Shown: in pieces, positions 6,785-14,612 of the stretch
How positions within the stretch are numbered: position 1 is the first letter of the stretch
Layout: every line of letters starts with the position of its first letter
Source of the DNA: Acidobacteriaceae bacterium
GTDB lineage: Bacteria > Acidobacteriota > Terriglobia > Terriglobales > Acidobacteriaceae
Length of the DNA stretch: 18,506 nucleotides
NCBI GenBank assembly: GCA_030044455.1
Contig: JASHVU010000060.1
Span: forward strand, 1 to 18,506
Direction: 5' to 3'
Notes under the pieces: model-generated
What the model was told of the DNA's origin: nothing
Database searches by the model: none
The model's input: the letters and a program-made list of their open reading frames with translations, nothing else
Made by a program: the position numbers and the translations under genes

Positions 6785-7800
6785 GCGCGCAGCCGGGTTC
6801 CACCCGCATCTTTCGTTCGATTGGCCAATTGCCGGCCGGGTTCGGCCCCACGGTAGTGGCCATCGGCAACTTTGACGGCGTGCACCTGGGCCATCGTGAG
6901 ATTCTGTCCTCAGTTGTGGCCGATGCGAAGGCGCGCAACGCATTGGCCGTCGCGGTCACCTTCGATCCTCATCCTGAGCAATTCCTGCGCCCCGACCACG
7001 CGCCGCAGCTCATCACGCCGCTCGATGAACGGTTGCGGCTGCTGGCGGAAACCGGCGTGGATGCGGTCATGGTGCTGCGTTTCGACGCCGCACTGGCTGG
7101 CTTGGCGCCGCGCGAATTCGTCGAGAAGATCCTGGTTGCGGCCCTCAACACAAAAAGCATTCATGAGGGCGAGAACTTCCGTTTCGGGCGCGGTGCAACA
7201 GCCGGCGTTCAAGAGCTTGCAGTCTTCGGCCGCGAATTTGGATTTGAAGTGAGCGCGCACCAGGCGGTGCAGGTGCGCGGGCTCGAAGTTTCGAGCTCGG
7301 CGATTCGCGCCCTCGTTTGCGCCGGCGACATGCGCCGCGCCCGCTGGATGCTGGGGCGACCGTTCACCGTGCTGTCAACGCAGGCGCGCGGGCGCGGCGT
7401 GGGCACGCGGCTCCTGGTTCCCACTGTGAATCTTGCTGCATACAACGGTCTGCTGCCGGCGATTGGCGTTTACGTCACGCGATTGCGCGTAGCCGGTCAC
7501 GACTTTGATGCGGTGACCAACGTGGGTAACCGGCCCACATTTGAAGGTGTGGGCTTCGGCGTCGAGACGCACATTCTGAACTTCGAACCGGTCGAACTCT
7601 GCCCCACCGACGAAGACCTGCAGGTGGGGTCCCCGATCGAAAAACGCGAAAATACTCCGCTCGAACTTGAATTCTTGCTGCGCCTGCGCGAAGAAAGAAA
7701 GTTCCCGTCGCCCGAGGCGCTGAAGGCCCAGATCACGAGGGATGTGGCGCGAGCCAAGCGGTACTTCCAGTTGAAGCACCGTTCAATGAGGATTACATGA
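6781..7800 (+). CDS. ribF: Bifunctional riboflavin kinase / FMN adenylyltransferase (RibF)
   Basis: The 339-residue product makes FMN from riboflavin and then FAD from FMN in the cytoplasm. The N-terminal adenylyltransferase shows GNFDGVHLGH (29-38), TFDPHPEQFL (60-69), NFRFGRGATAG (132-142) and SSSAIRALVCAG (171-182). The C-terminal flavokinase shows PTVN (214-217) with the Mg-binding Thr, TNVGNRPTF (246-254) and VETHILNFE (261-269) with the likely catalytic E262. Length is normal. In the kinase domain the usual GR-x-LGFPTAN loop reads GTRLLVPTVN, slightly divergent. The start ATG 6781 overlaps the upstream stop by 4 bases, and a longer frame from 6646 would overlap the MBL gene. A decayed second copy of its last ~105 codons lies at 9274-9598. 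Confidence 0.96.
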   Translation: MSAQPGSTRIFRSIGQLPAGFGPTVVAIGNFDGVHLGHREILSSVVADAKARNALAVAVTFDPHPEQFLRPDHAPQLITPLDERLRLLAETGVDAVMVLRFDAALAGLAPREFVEKILVAALNTKSIHEGENFRFGRGATAGVQELAVFGREFGFEVSAHQAVQVRGLEVSSSAIRALVCAGDMRRARWMLGRPFTVLSTQARGRGVGTRLLVPTVNLAAYNGLLPAIGVYVTRLRVAGHDFDAVTNVGNRPTFEGVGFGVETHILNFEPVELCPTDEDLQVGSPIEKRENTPLELEFLLRLREERKFPSPEALKAQITRDVARAKRYFQLKHRSMRIT

Positions 7801-7883
7801 GCAGCATCCAGAAAACGCGCCGTAGCCCTGAATTGTAGCTTTCGTGGTTTGGTAACGGCAGCTATAGGCCGCACAACAAACAA

Positions 7884-7912
7884 CCCGGGCCGTCTGTATC
7901 AGGCGACCCGGC
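7884..7912 (-). terminator. Probable terminator of the TIGR03118 gene
   Basis: On the minus strand, about 30 bases past the stop codon, CCGGGTCGCC...GGCCCGG forms a stem of about 12 pairs with one mismatch and one G-T pair, closing a three-base loop. It is followed by a T-rich tract (GTTGTTTGTTG) at 7884-7874. On the plus strand the following bases are C-rich, so it is unlikely to terminate ribF efficiently. Confidence 0.55.
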
Positions 7913-7941
7913 TTGTCCCTCCCTCCTGAGTGTTTTGTCAA

Positions 7942-9003
7942 CTACGGCCTGAAGACGATTTTTGCGAACGTACCCGCCAACTCGGCAGTGCCAATTCCCT
8001 GGCCCACGGTGACGAAGAGTTCGTTTGCTGCTCCATTGGTCGTGTTTCCTCCACCGAAGGCAATGCCCCAGAGGTTGTTCAGAACGATTTTCTTCCCGTC
8101 CTGGTCCCTTATCGTTCCCACGAATCTTCCGGTAACTGGGTCAAACGCGTTAATGGTGCCTTCGACGGAATTGTTTGAAATCAGCAGGGTATTGCTCAGC
8201 GGTCCAAAATTGGGAGGAGCCGCGGCGACGCCCCAGGCCTGGTTGAGCGGCAGTCCCTGGATGAGTGTTTTCACGAAAATACCATTCTCGGTGAACAGGT
8301 CGACGTAACCGCCGGCGCCTACGTTCGGGACAGCATACGTTACGTAGACCAGTCCATTGATGTCCTGGATGCCGAATACTGAGAAGGTCGATGGGATCGA
8401 CGCATCACCAAACGACTTCACGAGTGTGAAGGTGCCGTCGTACATATCGATTTCATTGTTGGTGTTATCTGCCGCGTAGAGGAAATTCCCCGAGGCATTG
8501 CTGGTAATGGCCAAACCCGTATACATCGCCTTGTTGGCTGAGTTGTCGACCACGATCGTCGACTGGTTGGCGTTGACTCCCGGAGCCCACGCGCTGATGG
8601 TGCCATCCAGCGTGGCAAATAGGAAAGATGCTTTCTTGCCCTGAACCTGGAAATCTGTCGACGATCCGTTGTACACGATTCCAGTCGGCGTGCCGGGGCC
8701 GTTCAGGCCTGTCGGTTCGGTGGGCCCGTTTCCGGCGGTGGGAATCAAAACCCTGAGCGACTCTTGTGTCCCGGTGTCTTCATACAATGTCGACCAGCCG
8801 GTGTCGTTGTCGCTGATCCACCATGGGCTTGTTGCGCTTCGGGCCAATCCCCAGGGATTGGCCAGCAGTGGATCGATAGTCTTGGCTTGGCCGACCTGAT
8901 TCGAAACCAAATTGGTGATGCGATATTGTGCGTCGACCTGGGTCGAAACCATGAGAAGACCCAAGCCGAGGCACGCGGATACTACGGTCCTGCAAATTTG
9001 CAT
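7942..9003 (-). CDS. TIGR03118-family secreted beta-propeller-like protein
   Basis: The 353-residue product has an N-terminal signal peptide (residues 1-25, cleavage near VDA/QY) and then repeating beta-strand modules with motifs such as LANPWGLARS, NGLVYVTYA, AWGVAAAPPNFGPLSNTLLISNN and NLWGIAFGGG. This pattern is that of the uncharacterised TIGR03118 family, which resembles NHL/six-bladed propellers and is common in soil bacteria. It should be exported; substrate or partner is unknown. ATG 9003-9001 is chosen because GGAG precedes it by about 7 bases and the signal peptide follows directly; a start at 9033 is possible but less likely. A weak promoter (TTGATG, 17 bases, AAGAAT) lies at 9140-9112 on the minus strand. 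Sampled stretches are about 48-55% GC against about 63% in ribF, and the gene sits between ribF and a ribF remnant, both pointing to acquisition. Confidence 0.85.
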   Translation of the reverse strand: MQICRTVVSACLGLGLLMVSTQVDAQYRITNLVSNQVGQAKTIDPLLANPWGLARSATSPWWISDNDTGWSTLYEDTGTQESLRVLIPTAGNGPTEPTGLNGPGTPTGIVYNGSSTDFQVQGKKASFLFATLDGTISAWAPGVNANQSTIVVDNSANKAMYTGLAITSNASGNFLYAADNTNNEIDMYDGTFTLVKSFGDASIPSTFSVFGIQDINGLVYVTYAVPNVGAGGYVDLFTENGIFVKTLIQGLPLNQAWGVAAAPPNFGPLSNTLLISNNSVEGTINAFDPVTGRFVGTIRDQDGKKIVLNNLWGIAFGGGNTTNGAANELFVTVGQGIGTAELAGTFAKIVFRP

Positions 9004-9273
9004 ATTCGTTTCTCCTTTGCGAAGTCTGAACATTGGGGGGTCGAACCATTTGCGGGAATGGATGGATAGGGAGCCTTCCCTGAGTTGCTCTCAAAAGGTA
9101 GGCGGATCGCAATTCTTAGTTGTCAGGCGCTTGTCATCAATTTGCAAATCGTTGGCGTCCAAGCGGCATCAGCACAAAAATTCATATTGATTTCGCATGA
9201 AATGCAGTGCTTCGAATTGAGCGCTTGATTCAGCGGCCGCACCAGATCCTGCAACCGACATCGCCAATCGCGC

Positions 9274-9598
9274 CGACTGCGCGCAGTAGGGCGGCCGTGT
9301 GAGTGGGTGGCGAATGTGGGTAATCGGCCCGCGTTTTGAAGCCGTGGGTTTCTGCGTGGAAACGCGCAATCTCAGCTTCGCGCCGTTGGAGCTCCACCCC
9401 ACAGACGTAAACCTGTCCGTGGGGGCTCCGGTCCAAAAATGCGGAGAGACTTCGCTTGAGCTGGAATTTCTGCTGCAACTGCGCGGAGATCGCAAATTCC
9501 CGTCGCCGGAAGAGTTGAAGGCTCAGATTATGGAGGAGGTTACGCGGGCGAACAAATATTTCCACCGCGCCTCGAATCTGCTGAAAGCTAGAAGCTAG
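9274..9598 (+). pseudogene. Degenerate second copy of the ribF 3' end
   Basis: The translated stretch resembles the last ~105 residues of RibF: about 48 of 77 aligned residues are identical between FEGVGF...KRYF of intact RibF and FEAVGF...NKYF here. From 9274 the frame reads RLRAVG...VANVGNRPAF, matching RLRVAG...VTNVGNRPTF of RibF. An extra T in the run 9334-9337 then shifts the frame and creates TGA at 9337-9339. The downstream part is open from the other frame to TAG 9596-9598, which lies inside a heptamer array. Weaker similarity may reach back to about 9231 with small deletions. No start codon, adenylyltransferase domain or first half of the kinase is present, so no functional product is expected. 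It lies in the same orientation as ribF. Confidence 0.88.
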
Positions 9599-9606
9599 TA
9601 GCTGAG
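9586..9606. repeat. Tandem heptamer array, 3 units (AGCTAGA type)
   Basis: Three 7-base units (AGCTAGA, AGCTAGT, AGCTGAG) span the end of the ribF remnant and end 4 bases before the stop codon of the convergent penicillin-binding protein gene. The remnant's apparent TAG stop is part of the repeat. Confidence 0.8.
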
Positions 9607-9610
9607 TTTT

Positions 9611-12574
9611 TCAATTCAGCGCCGGTTTCACGGGGCCGTTCACGCGGGCAGCGGAGGCGCCAGACGGCATGGCAGGTTTCACCAATTTTCCCTCTGAACC
9701 CGATGGGGCTGCCGTTTTGGGTCGCGGCCTGGCAGCGGCCTGAAGCCGAGAAGATGCCCGAGGGGGGTGCGAAATTACTACTGCGGTCTTTGGTCCGCGG
9801 CCGGCAGGCAGATAGTGGAAAATCTCAACCTGCTGGCCCGGTCTGCTCTGAAACGGCCTGCCCTGAACAAGCCTGCCTTGAGTTGGCCTCGCTTGAGTTG
9901 CATTGACCTGAGTCGATTTCACGGGAACCGCCACCGGTACGGGACTGTCGCTCTTCACAATAGGATTCGCTGAGGCGGCAGGTCGAGGTTGGGGGGGTGC
10001 CGCAACCACTGGCTGAGAAATCGCTGCTCCAGAGCCGACTGGAGGCTTTGCCGGGAACGGCTGCGTTGCCGCCTCGTCCAGCTTGTTGGGTGCCGCGCGA
10101 TCGGGGCTGTTCCCTGGAGTCAAATCGTCGTTATCACTGGGGAACTTTTCGTCGTCTTTGCCCACAATCGCCTGTTTCATAAAGGTAATCCAGATGGGCA
10201 GCGCGGCTTGTGCGCCGGTTTCTTTTTTGCCTAGCGACTCGCGACTGTCGTAGCCAATCCAGACTCCGCAGGTGACGGAAGGCGAGAAGCCCATGAACCA
10301 TGCGTCGGTGAAATCGCTCGTCGTGCCGGTCTTTCCGCCAATCGGATGGTTCAACACTTTGGCCGCCGCGCCGGTTCCATGCTCGGTCACGCCTTCCAGT
10401 AGCCCCATCATGGTGCGCGCCGTCTGCTGATCGATCACCTGCGTCACCGCCGGATTATCGCTCCACATCTCGATGCCGTCGGCGTTTGACACCTTGCGAA
10501 TCAGCCGGGGCGCGATCCTCAGCCCATCGTTGGGAAAGACCGAGTAAGAAGCCACCTGCTCCTCGAGCGTGATTTCAACCGCGCCCAGCGCCACCGGCAG
10601 ATACGGCGGAATATTCGACGTGACACCGAACTTGTGGGCCATATCGATCACATTGTGAATGCCTACGCGCGCGGCCAGGCGCAGCGCCGGAATATTGCGC
10701 GACTCGGCAAAGGCGTTGGCCACGGTCATGGCGCCTTTGAAGTCGTTCTCGTAGTTGTGCGGTACGTAACTGCCGAAGCTCACCGGCGTATCCATGATGA
10801 TGTCGGTGGGCTTTACTCCGTCTTCGATCGCCGCGGTGTAGACGTAGGGCTTGAAGCTTGAGCCCACCTGCCGCTCAGCCTGGGTGGCGCGATTGAAAAC
10901 CGAAAGCTGGTAGTCGCGGCCGCCCACCATGGCCAGCACGTCGCCGGTGGTGTTGTCTACAGCCATCAATGCACCCTGCGCGCCCGAGTCCTGTTCGAGC
11001 GTGGCGCGCTGCGCCGCACCTTCGCTGGCGCCGGTCAGATGGATGTAGATAATGTCGCCCGCCTTCACCAGATCGGTGCCGTAGCGCTGGCCTGTCCACT
11101 GCCAGTCCTGCGGCAGCAGCACAATTTCGTCGTCCGGTCTGCCCGGCGGCCCGATGCGCGCATGAATCTGGAGCGGCAGCACACGCGTGACCAGCGCATG
11201 CACGTAGTCGCCCGCGCCATACTGGATGGCCCAATCCGGATGGCGATAGGCTTCTGTCGTCTGGCCCTCCGCAATCACGTTCTCCAGATGTCCCTTCCAT
11301 CCATGCCGGCGCTCGTAGGTCGCAACACCATCGTCGACGGCGCGGTTGGCAGTCTGCTGAAGATTGAGGTCGAGCGTGGTATCCACGCGCAACCCGGCTT
11401 CGTGCACCTGGTCCGTGCCGAAGCGCTTTTCGAGCTCCCGCCGCACTTCTTCCTGGAACCACGGTGCAACCGAGCCTTCAGGCTGCGAGACGTGCAGGCC
11501 GAGCGGGGCTTCGCGGGCCGCTTCTGCCTGCGTGTGGGTAATTACGCCGTCTGACTCCATCTCGCTCAGGACCAGGTTGCGACGCTTGAGTGCGCGATCG
11601 GGATTGAGAATCGGCGAAAACGCCACCGGTCCCTTGGGCAGGCCGGCCAGCAGCGCCGCCTCGGTCAGATTCACATCTTTGGCGTGCTTTGAGAAGAAGT
11701 ACTCCGCCGCGGCTTCGAAGCCGTAGTTTCCGCTGCCCAGGTAAATCTGGTTGCCATAGAGCGTAAAGATCTGCTCCTTGGTAAAGGCGCGTTCAATCTG
11801 GATGGCGAGATATGCCTCCTGGAGCTTGCGGCCGACCGTGCGCTCGTCGCTGAGGAACAGGTTGCGCGCCAACTGCATGGTGAGAGTCGACGCGCCCTGC
11901 GCGCGGCCGTGACTGCGAATGTCGTGCCAGGCCGCGCCGGCTACTCGAAACACGTTGATGCCCCAGTGCGACTCAAAGTTCTTGTCTTCAATGCTGATAA
12001 CAGCCTGACGCAGAACCGGCGCGAAGCCGTTGTAATCCACCACTTGGCGGCGCTGCAGCGCGAAGGAGCCGATGAGTTTGCCGTTGCGGTCGTAGAGATC
12101 GGTGGTAGTAGAGGGCCGATAGCGTTCCAGATCGCTGATTTGAGGCAGGTTGACCGAATAAATCAGGGTCAGCCCAGCAAGCGACCCGGTGACGGCCGCC
12201 AAAATCAGCAAAATGACCAGTGTCGACCGGCCGGCCAGTTTCCGCCGCCGGCGTGCAGGAACCCTGAGCGGCTGCGGCGCGGAGGGGCGCAGGGGCCGGT
12301 CAAATTCGAGAGACCTTTGTGCCGCAGAACCCCGCGCTCGATCCGGCACGAGCGACCTGGGGCCGCGCAGAATGGGATCGTGGGTCTCGACGGGCCGTTT
12401 GGGGGTGCCAGCCACCGATTGCACGCTCTTTCTTTGAACCTGTGAACCCGGCTTCAGGGTTGGATGTTGCGCACACGCTCCCTCTGACTCCCAGCCCGGT
12501 GGAGGGAGGCTCGCTACCTTAAGGCTAGCACTTTCGGAAATTTGAGGTGCGGATGATTGGATTTCCGGAACCAT
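9611..12574 (-). CDS. Class A penicillin-binding protein (PBP1A-like glycosyltransferase/transpeptidase)
   Basis: The 987-residue product polymerises lipid II into glycan strands and cross-links peptidoglycan at the outer face of the inner membrane. After a basic, probably disordered cytoplasmic region (1-115) comes one membrane segment (about 116-140). The GT51 domain shows IEDKNFESHWG with catalytic E196, GASTLTMQLARNLF (227-240), RKLQEAYLA and EQIFTLYGNQIYLGSGNYG. The transpeptidase domain has SSFK (nucleophile S572, K575), SRN (625-627) and KTGTT (748-752), all intact. The C-terminal ~180 residues are Pro/Ala/Gln rich with a pentapeptide repeat. Start: ATG 12574 is used; TTG 12583 and an internal GTG 12349 are alternatives, and no clear Shine-Dalgarno is visible, so the N-terminal extension is the least certain part. 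The gene is convergent with the ribF remnant. Confidence 0.95.
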   Translation of the reverse strand: MVPEIQSSAPQISESASLKVASLPPPGWESEGACAQHPTLKPGSQVQRKSVQSVAGTPKRPVETHDPILRGPRSLVPDRARGSAAQRSLEFDRPLRPSAPQPLRVPARRRRKLAGRSTLVILLILAAVTGSLAGLTLIYSVNLPQISDLERYRPSTTTDLYDRNGKLIGSFALQRRQVVDYNGFAPVLRQAVISIEDKNFESHWGINVFRVAGAAWHDIRSHGRAQGASTLTMQLARNLFLSDERTVGRKLQEAYLAIQIERAFTKEQIFTLYGNQIYLGSGNYGFEAAAEYFFSKHAKDVNLTEAALLAGLPKGPVAFSPILNPDRALKRRNLVLSEMESDGVITHTQAEAAREAPLGLHVSQPEGSVAPWFQEEVRRELEKRFGTDQVHEAGLRVDTTLDLNLQQTANRAVDDGVATYERRHGWKGHLENVIAEGQTTEAYRHPDWAIQYGAGDYVHALVTRVLPLQIHARIGPPGRPDDEIVLLPQDWQWTGQRYGTDLVKAGDIIYIHLTGASEGAAQRATLEQDSGAQGALMAVDNTTGDVLAMVGGRDYQLSVFNRATQAERQVGSSFKPYVYTAAIEDGVKPTDIIMDTPVSFGSYVPHNYENDFKGAMTVANAFAESRNIPALRLAARVGIHNVIDMAHKFGVTSNIPPYLPVALGAVEITLEEQVASYSVFPNDGLRIAPRLIRKVSNADGIEMWSDNPAVTQVIDQQTARTMMGLLEGVTEHGTGAAAKVLNHPIGGKTGTTSDFTDAWFMGFSPSVTCGVWIGYDSRESLGKKETGAQAALPIWITFMKQAIVGKDDEKFPSDNDDLTPGNSPDRAAPNKLDEAATQPFPAKPPVGSGAAISQPVVAAPPQPRPAASANPIVKSDSPVPVAVPVKSTQVNATQARPTQGRLVQGRPFQSRPGQQVEIFHYLPAGRGPKTAVVISHPPRASSRLQAAARPRPKTAAPSGSEGKLVKPAMPSGASAARVNGPVKPALN
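9839..9913. repeat. 15-base minisatellite coding for xQxRP repeats in the PBP tail
   Basis: Five 15-base units on the minus strand encode pentapeptides of the form TQARP, TQGRL, VQGRP, FQSRP (residues about 888-912 of the PBP). Unit length is a multiple of three, so copy number can change without breaking the frame. Confidence 0.7.
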
Positions 12575-12755
12575 GCGGGGCAAGAGCGGGACGGCAGCGC
12601 GGAATCGGGAGCGGGAACGGCAGCGAGTTGGCGAGTCGGCCAGTCAGCGGGTCGTGCCAAGCGGAAATACTTTCGACGGCGGTGGATTCTTCCCAGCGTA
12701 GACGCCCGGAGTAGAACGGTTTCCGGGCTCCATGGTCAGGCGGCGTTTCGCTAGG

Positions 12756-14408
12756 TCATTGCGCTTTGGCAGGCTGCAATTGTGATTTCAGGATTTCTTC
12801 GAATGCGGCCTTTCCTGCTGCGTGCGGAATCGGCGTCTGTTCAACTTGCGATCCCAATTCCTGCACCATGGGCGCGTCGGGCTGATAAGCAGGCCATAAG
12901 GGAAGCTCTGGAGCGGACGGCTCGCCGGTCTTCGCAAACTCGGTCCAGTAACCGATGAGGGTGTTCGATAGCTGAACATCCCCGGGACTCTTCACCCAGC
13001 TTGTCCAATACTTCCCGCTAAGGAACATGCTCTCCTCGCTGTGGAATGCGCCGAGTTGGGCGAAAACTCCTGCGCCAACATTTGTGAACAGGTAAACATA
13101 AGCGCGTTGGCCGTGGGCAGTCACCTCGCGAGCCAGCAAATTTGCGCCGAATCCAAATTCATAATCCGTGTCCATGGCAAGAAATGCAGTTGGAACCTCG
13201 GCGTCGGTATTTGCCGGGTATGCGGCAAACACCTTGTCGGCATCATGGTGGAACTCGCGCGACAGCCAATGGCGGTACTCGCCCACCGTCTTGGGGCGGT
13301 ACGATTTTTCCCCCACCAACGGGCTGGCAAAGATTGAAACCTCATCGGCATTGCTTCCCACCATGACAGGAGCCTTCACCTGCTGTCCCTGAGAAAAGAC
13401 GATGGCAGGCTGTTGTTTCAACACCCACCCGTCGATGACCGGATTCAAGTCGAGATCCCTTTCCTTCGTGGCCTGGCGCACAAGCTCATCCGCGGGCACC
13501 GCTCTAAGTTTCTTCAAAACGTCGGGACCGTTGCCGAGTCCCAGATCCGCAGCGAATTGCGCGCCGCTTGCCTCCGTTTCTGCAAGTCGGGGCACGAGCG
13601 AATCGATGCAGACCCCACTCTGCATGATCGCGCGTTGAAACAGGCCATCGGCAAGCGGTGACGCCATCAGATCGCAAATATCAAGCGATCCAGACGAGGC
13701 CCCGAAGACGGTGACTCGATGGGTATCGCCACCGAACCGGTCGATGTTGCGTTGTACCCACTTGAGCGCGGCCATCTGATCGAGCAAACCGTAATTTCCC
13801 GAAGCGTGATTGGGCGATTCCGCGGTGAGTGCGGGGTGCGATAAGTAGCCAAGCACACCCAGGCGGTAATTGATCGTCACCACCACCACGCCGTGGGTCG
13901 CCAGCTTGGGCCCAAGCGGCGGCCATTCCTGCGAACCCTCCACGTTTCCGCCTCCATGGATCCACACCATTACCGGCAACCGGGCGCGCCCGCCCAGGTT
14001 CGGCGTCCAGACGTTCAGGTACAGGCAGGCCTCGTCGGTCGACATCTGTTTGCGGCCGAGCATCTCAGGTAACCATGTGCTGGGGAGCTGTGGACATGCA
14101 GGTCCGAATTGATCGGCCAGGCGAACGCCTTGCCAACTTGCCGGTGGTTGCGGAGGCTGCCAGCGTAAGTTGCCCACCGGAGGGGCGGCGTACGGAATTC
14201 CAAGAAAAGCCGCGTAGCTGGGCGACGAGCCAAATTGACCGCCTTCGAGGATCCCGTCCTGCAGCGCTACGCGGGGGCGATTTTCCGCCGCCGCGTGTAC
14301 CAATTGTGCCGCGGCAAAGACCGCTAGAAGCAATGCCAACATCCCAACCCGGCAGTTTTGCCGCTGGGCTGCATGCGGCGCCGTTCTCGTACTACGCAGG
14401 ATATGCAT
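12756..14408 (-). CDS. Secreted type B carboxylesterase (alpha/beta hydrolase, PnbA-like)
   Basis: The 550-residue product belongs to the type B carboxylesterase/cholinesterase family, which hydrolyses ester bonds of varied substrates. A signal peptide covers residues 1-41 (hydrophobic 21-38). The oxyanion-hole motif HGGG is at 151-154. The catalytic triad can be assigned as S238 in FGASSGS, E356 in GSNADEVSIF and H456 in GAFHSEES. C105 and C128 fit the conserved first disulfide (EACLYLNV). The nucleophile elbow reads GASSG instead of the usual GESAG but keeps GxSxG. ATG 14408 is chosen because AAGGCGG precedes it and the signal peptide follows; upstream ATGs at 14435 and 14552 would add a non-signal-like leader. 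Substrate is not predictable; the nearby arabinose genes make a role on esterified plant polymers possible but unproven. Confidence 0.92.
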   Translation of the reverse strand: MHILRSTRTAPHAAQRQNCRVGMLALLLAVFAAAQLVHAAAENRPRVALQDGILEGGQFGSSPSYAAFLGIPYAAPPVGNLRWQPPQPPASWQGVRLADQFGPACPQLPSTWLPEMLGRKQMSTDEACLYLNVWTPNLGGRARLPVMVWIHGGGNVEGSQEWPPLGPKLATHGVVVVTINYRLGVLGYLSHPALTAESPNHASGNYGLLDQMAALKWVQRNIDRFGGDTHRVTVFGASSGSLDICDLMASPLADGLFQRAIMQSGVCIDSLVPRLAETEASGAQFAADLGLGNGPDVLKKLRAVPADELVRQATKERDLDLNPVIDGWVLKQQPAIVFSQGQQVKAPVMVGSNADEVSIFASPLVGEKSYRPKTVGEYRHWLSREFHHDADKVFAAYPANTDAEVPTAFLAMDTDYEFGFGANLLAREVTAHGQRAYVYLFTNVGAGVFAQLGAFHSEESMFLSGKYWTSWVKSPGDVQLSNTLIGYWTEFAKTGEPSAPELPLWPAYQPDAPMVQELGSQVEQTPIPHAAGKAAFEEILKSQLQPAKAQ

Positions 14409-14570
14409 CGACTCGCCGCCTTGCGCGTTCTGCATTACATTGCGGATTCCGGCGCCTGCGGACGGAGTGAATCTGAAAATAGACGGGCCCCAGCGGCGTT
14501 GAAAGAATTTGTCGCTGACGGAGATGGCGCAGGGTGTGTGAAGGCCCAGCATAAGTGCGATCTCACCGGG

Positions 14571-14588
14571 CAGGAGTCGACTCTCCTG
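14571..14588. other. Palindromic hairpin downstream of the S41 gene
   Basis: CAGGAG and CTCCTG flank TCGACT, forming a 6-pair stem 25 bases past the stop of the S41 gene and upstream of the esterase. There is no T-run, so it may be a weak terminator, an operator or chance. The rest of the 204-base spacer (14409-14612) shows no gene or clear promoter. Confidence 0.35.
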
Positions 14589-14612
14589 GACCGCCAGTCG
14601 TGAACAAATGCT

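Noticed and set aside
9299..9598. Independent 99-residue gene
   Set aside because: Similarity to the RibF C-terminus starts in another frame upstream and crosses a frameshift, so this is a pseudogene fragment and not a new small gene.
12585..12660. Repeated GCGGGA-CGGCAGCG segments upstream of the PBP
   Set aside because: Two similar 14-15-base stretches occur, but the region is GC-rich low-complexity DNA and the periodicity is not kept; I could not support a defined repeat.
14409..14552. Longer N-terminus for the carboxylesterase
   Set aside because: It would place about 48 unrelated residues before a normal signal peptide, while ATG 14408 has a ribosome binding site.
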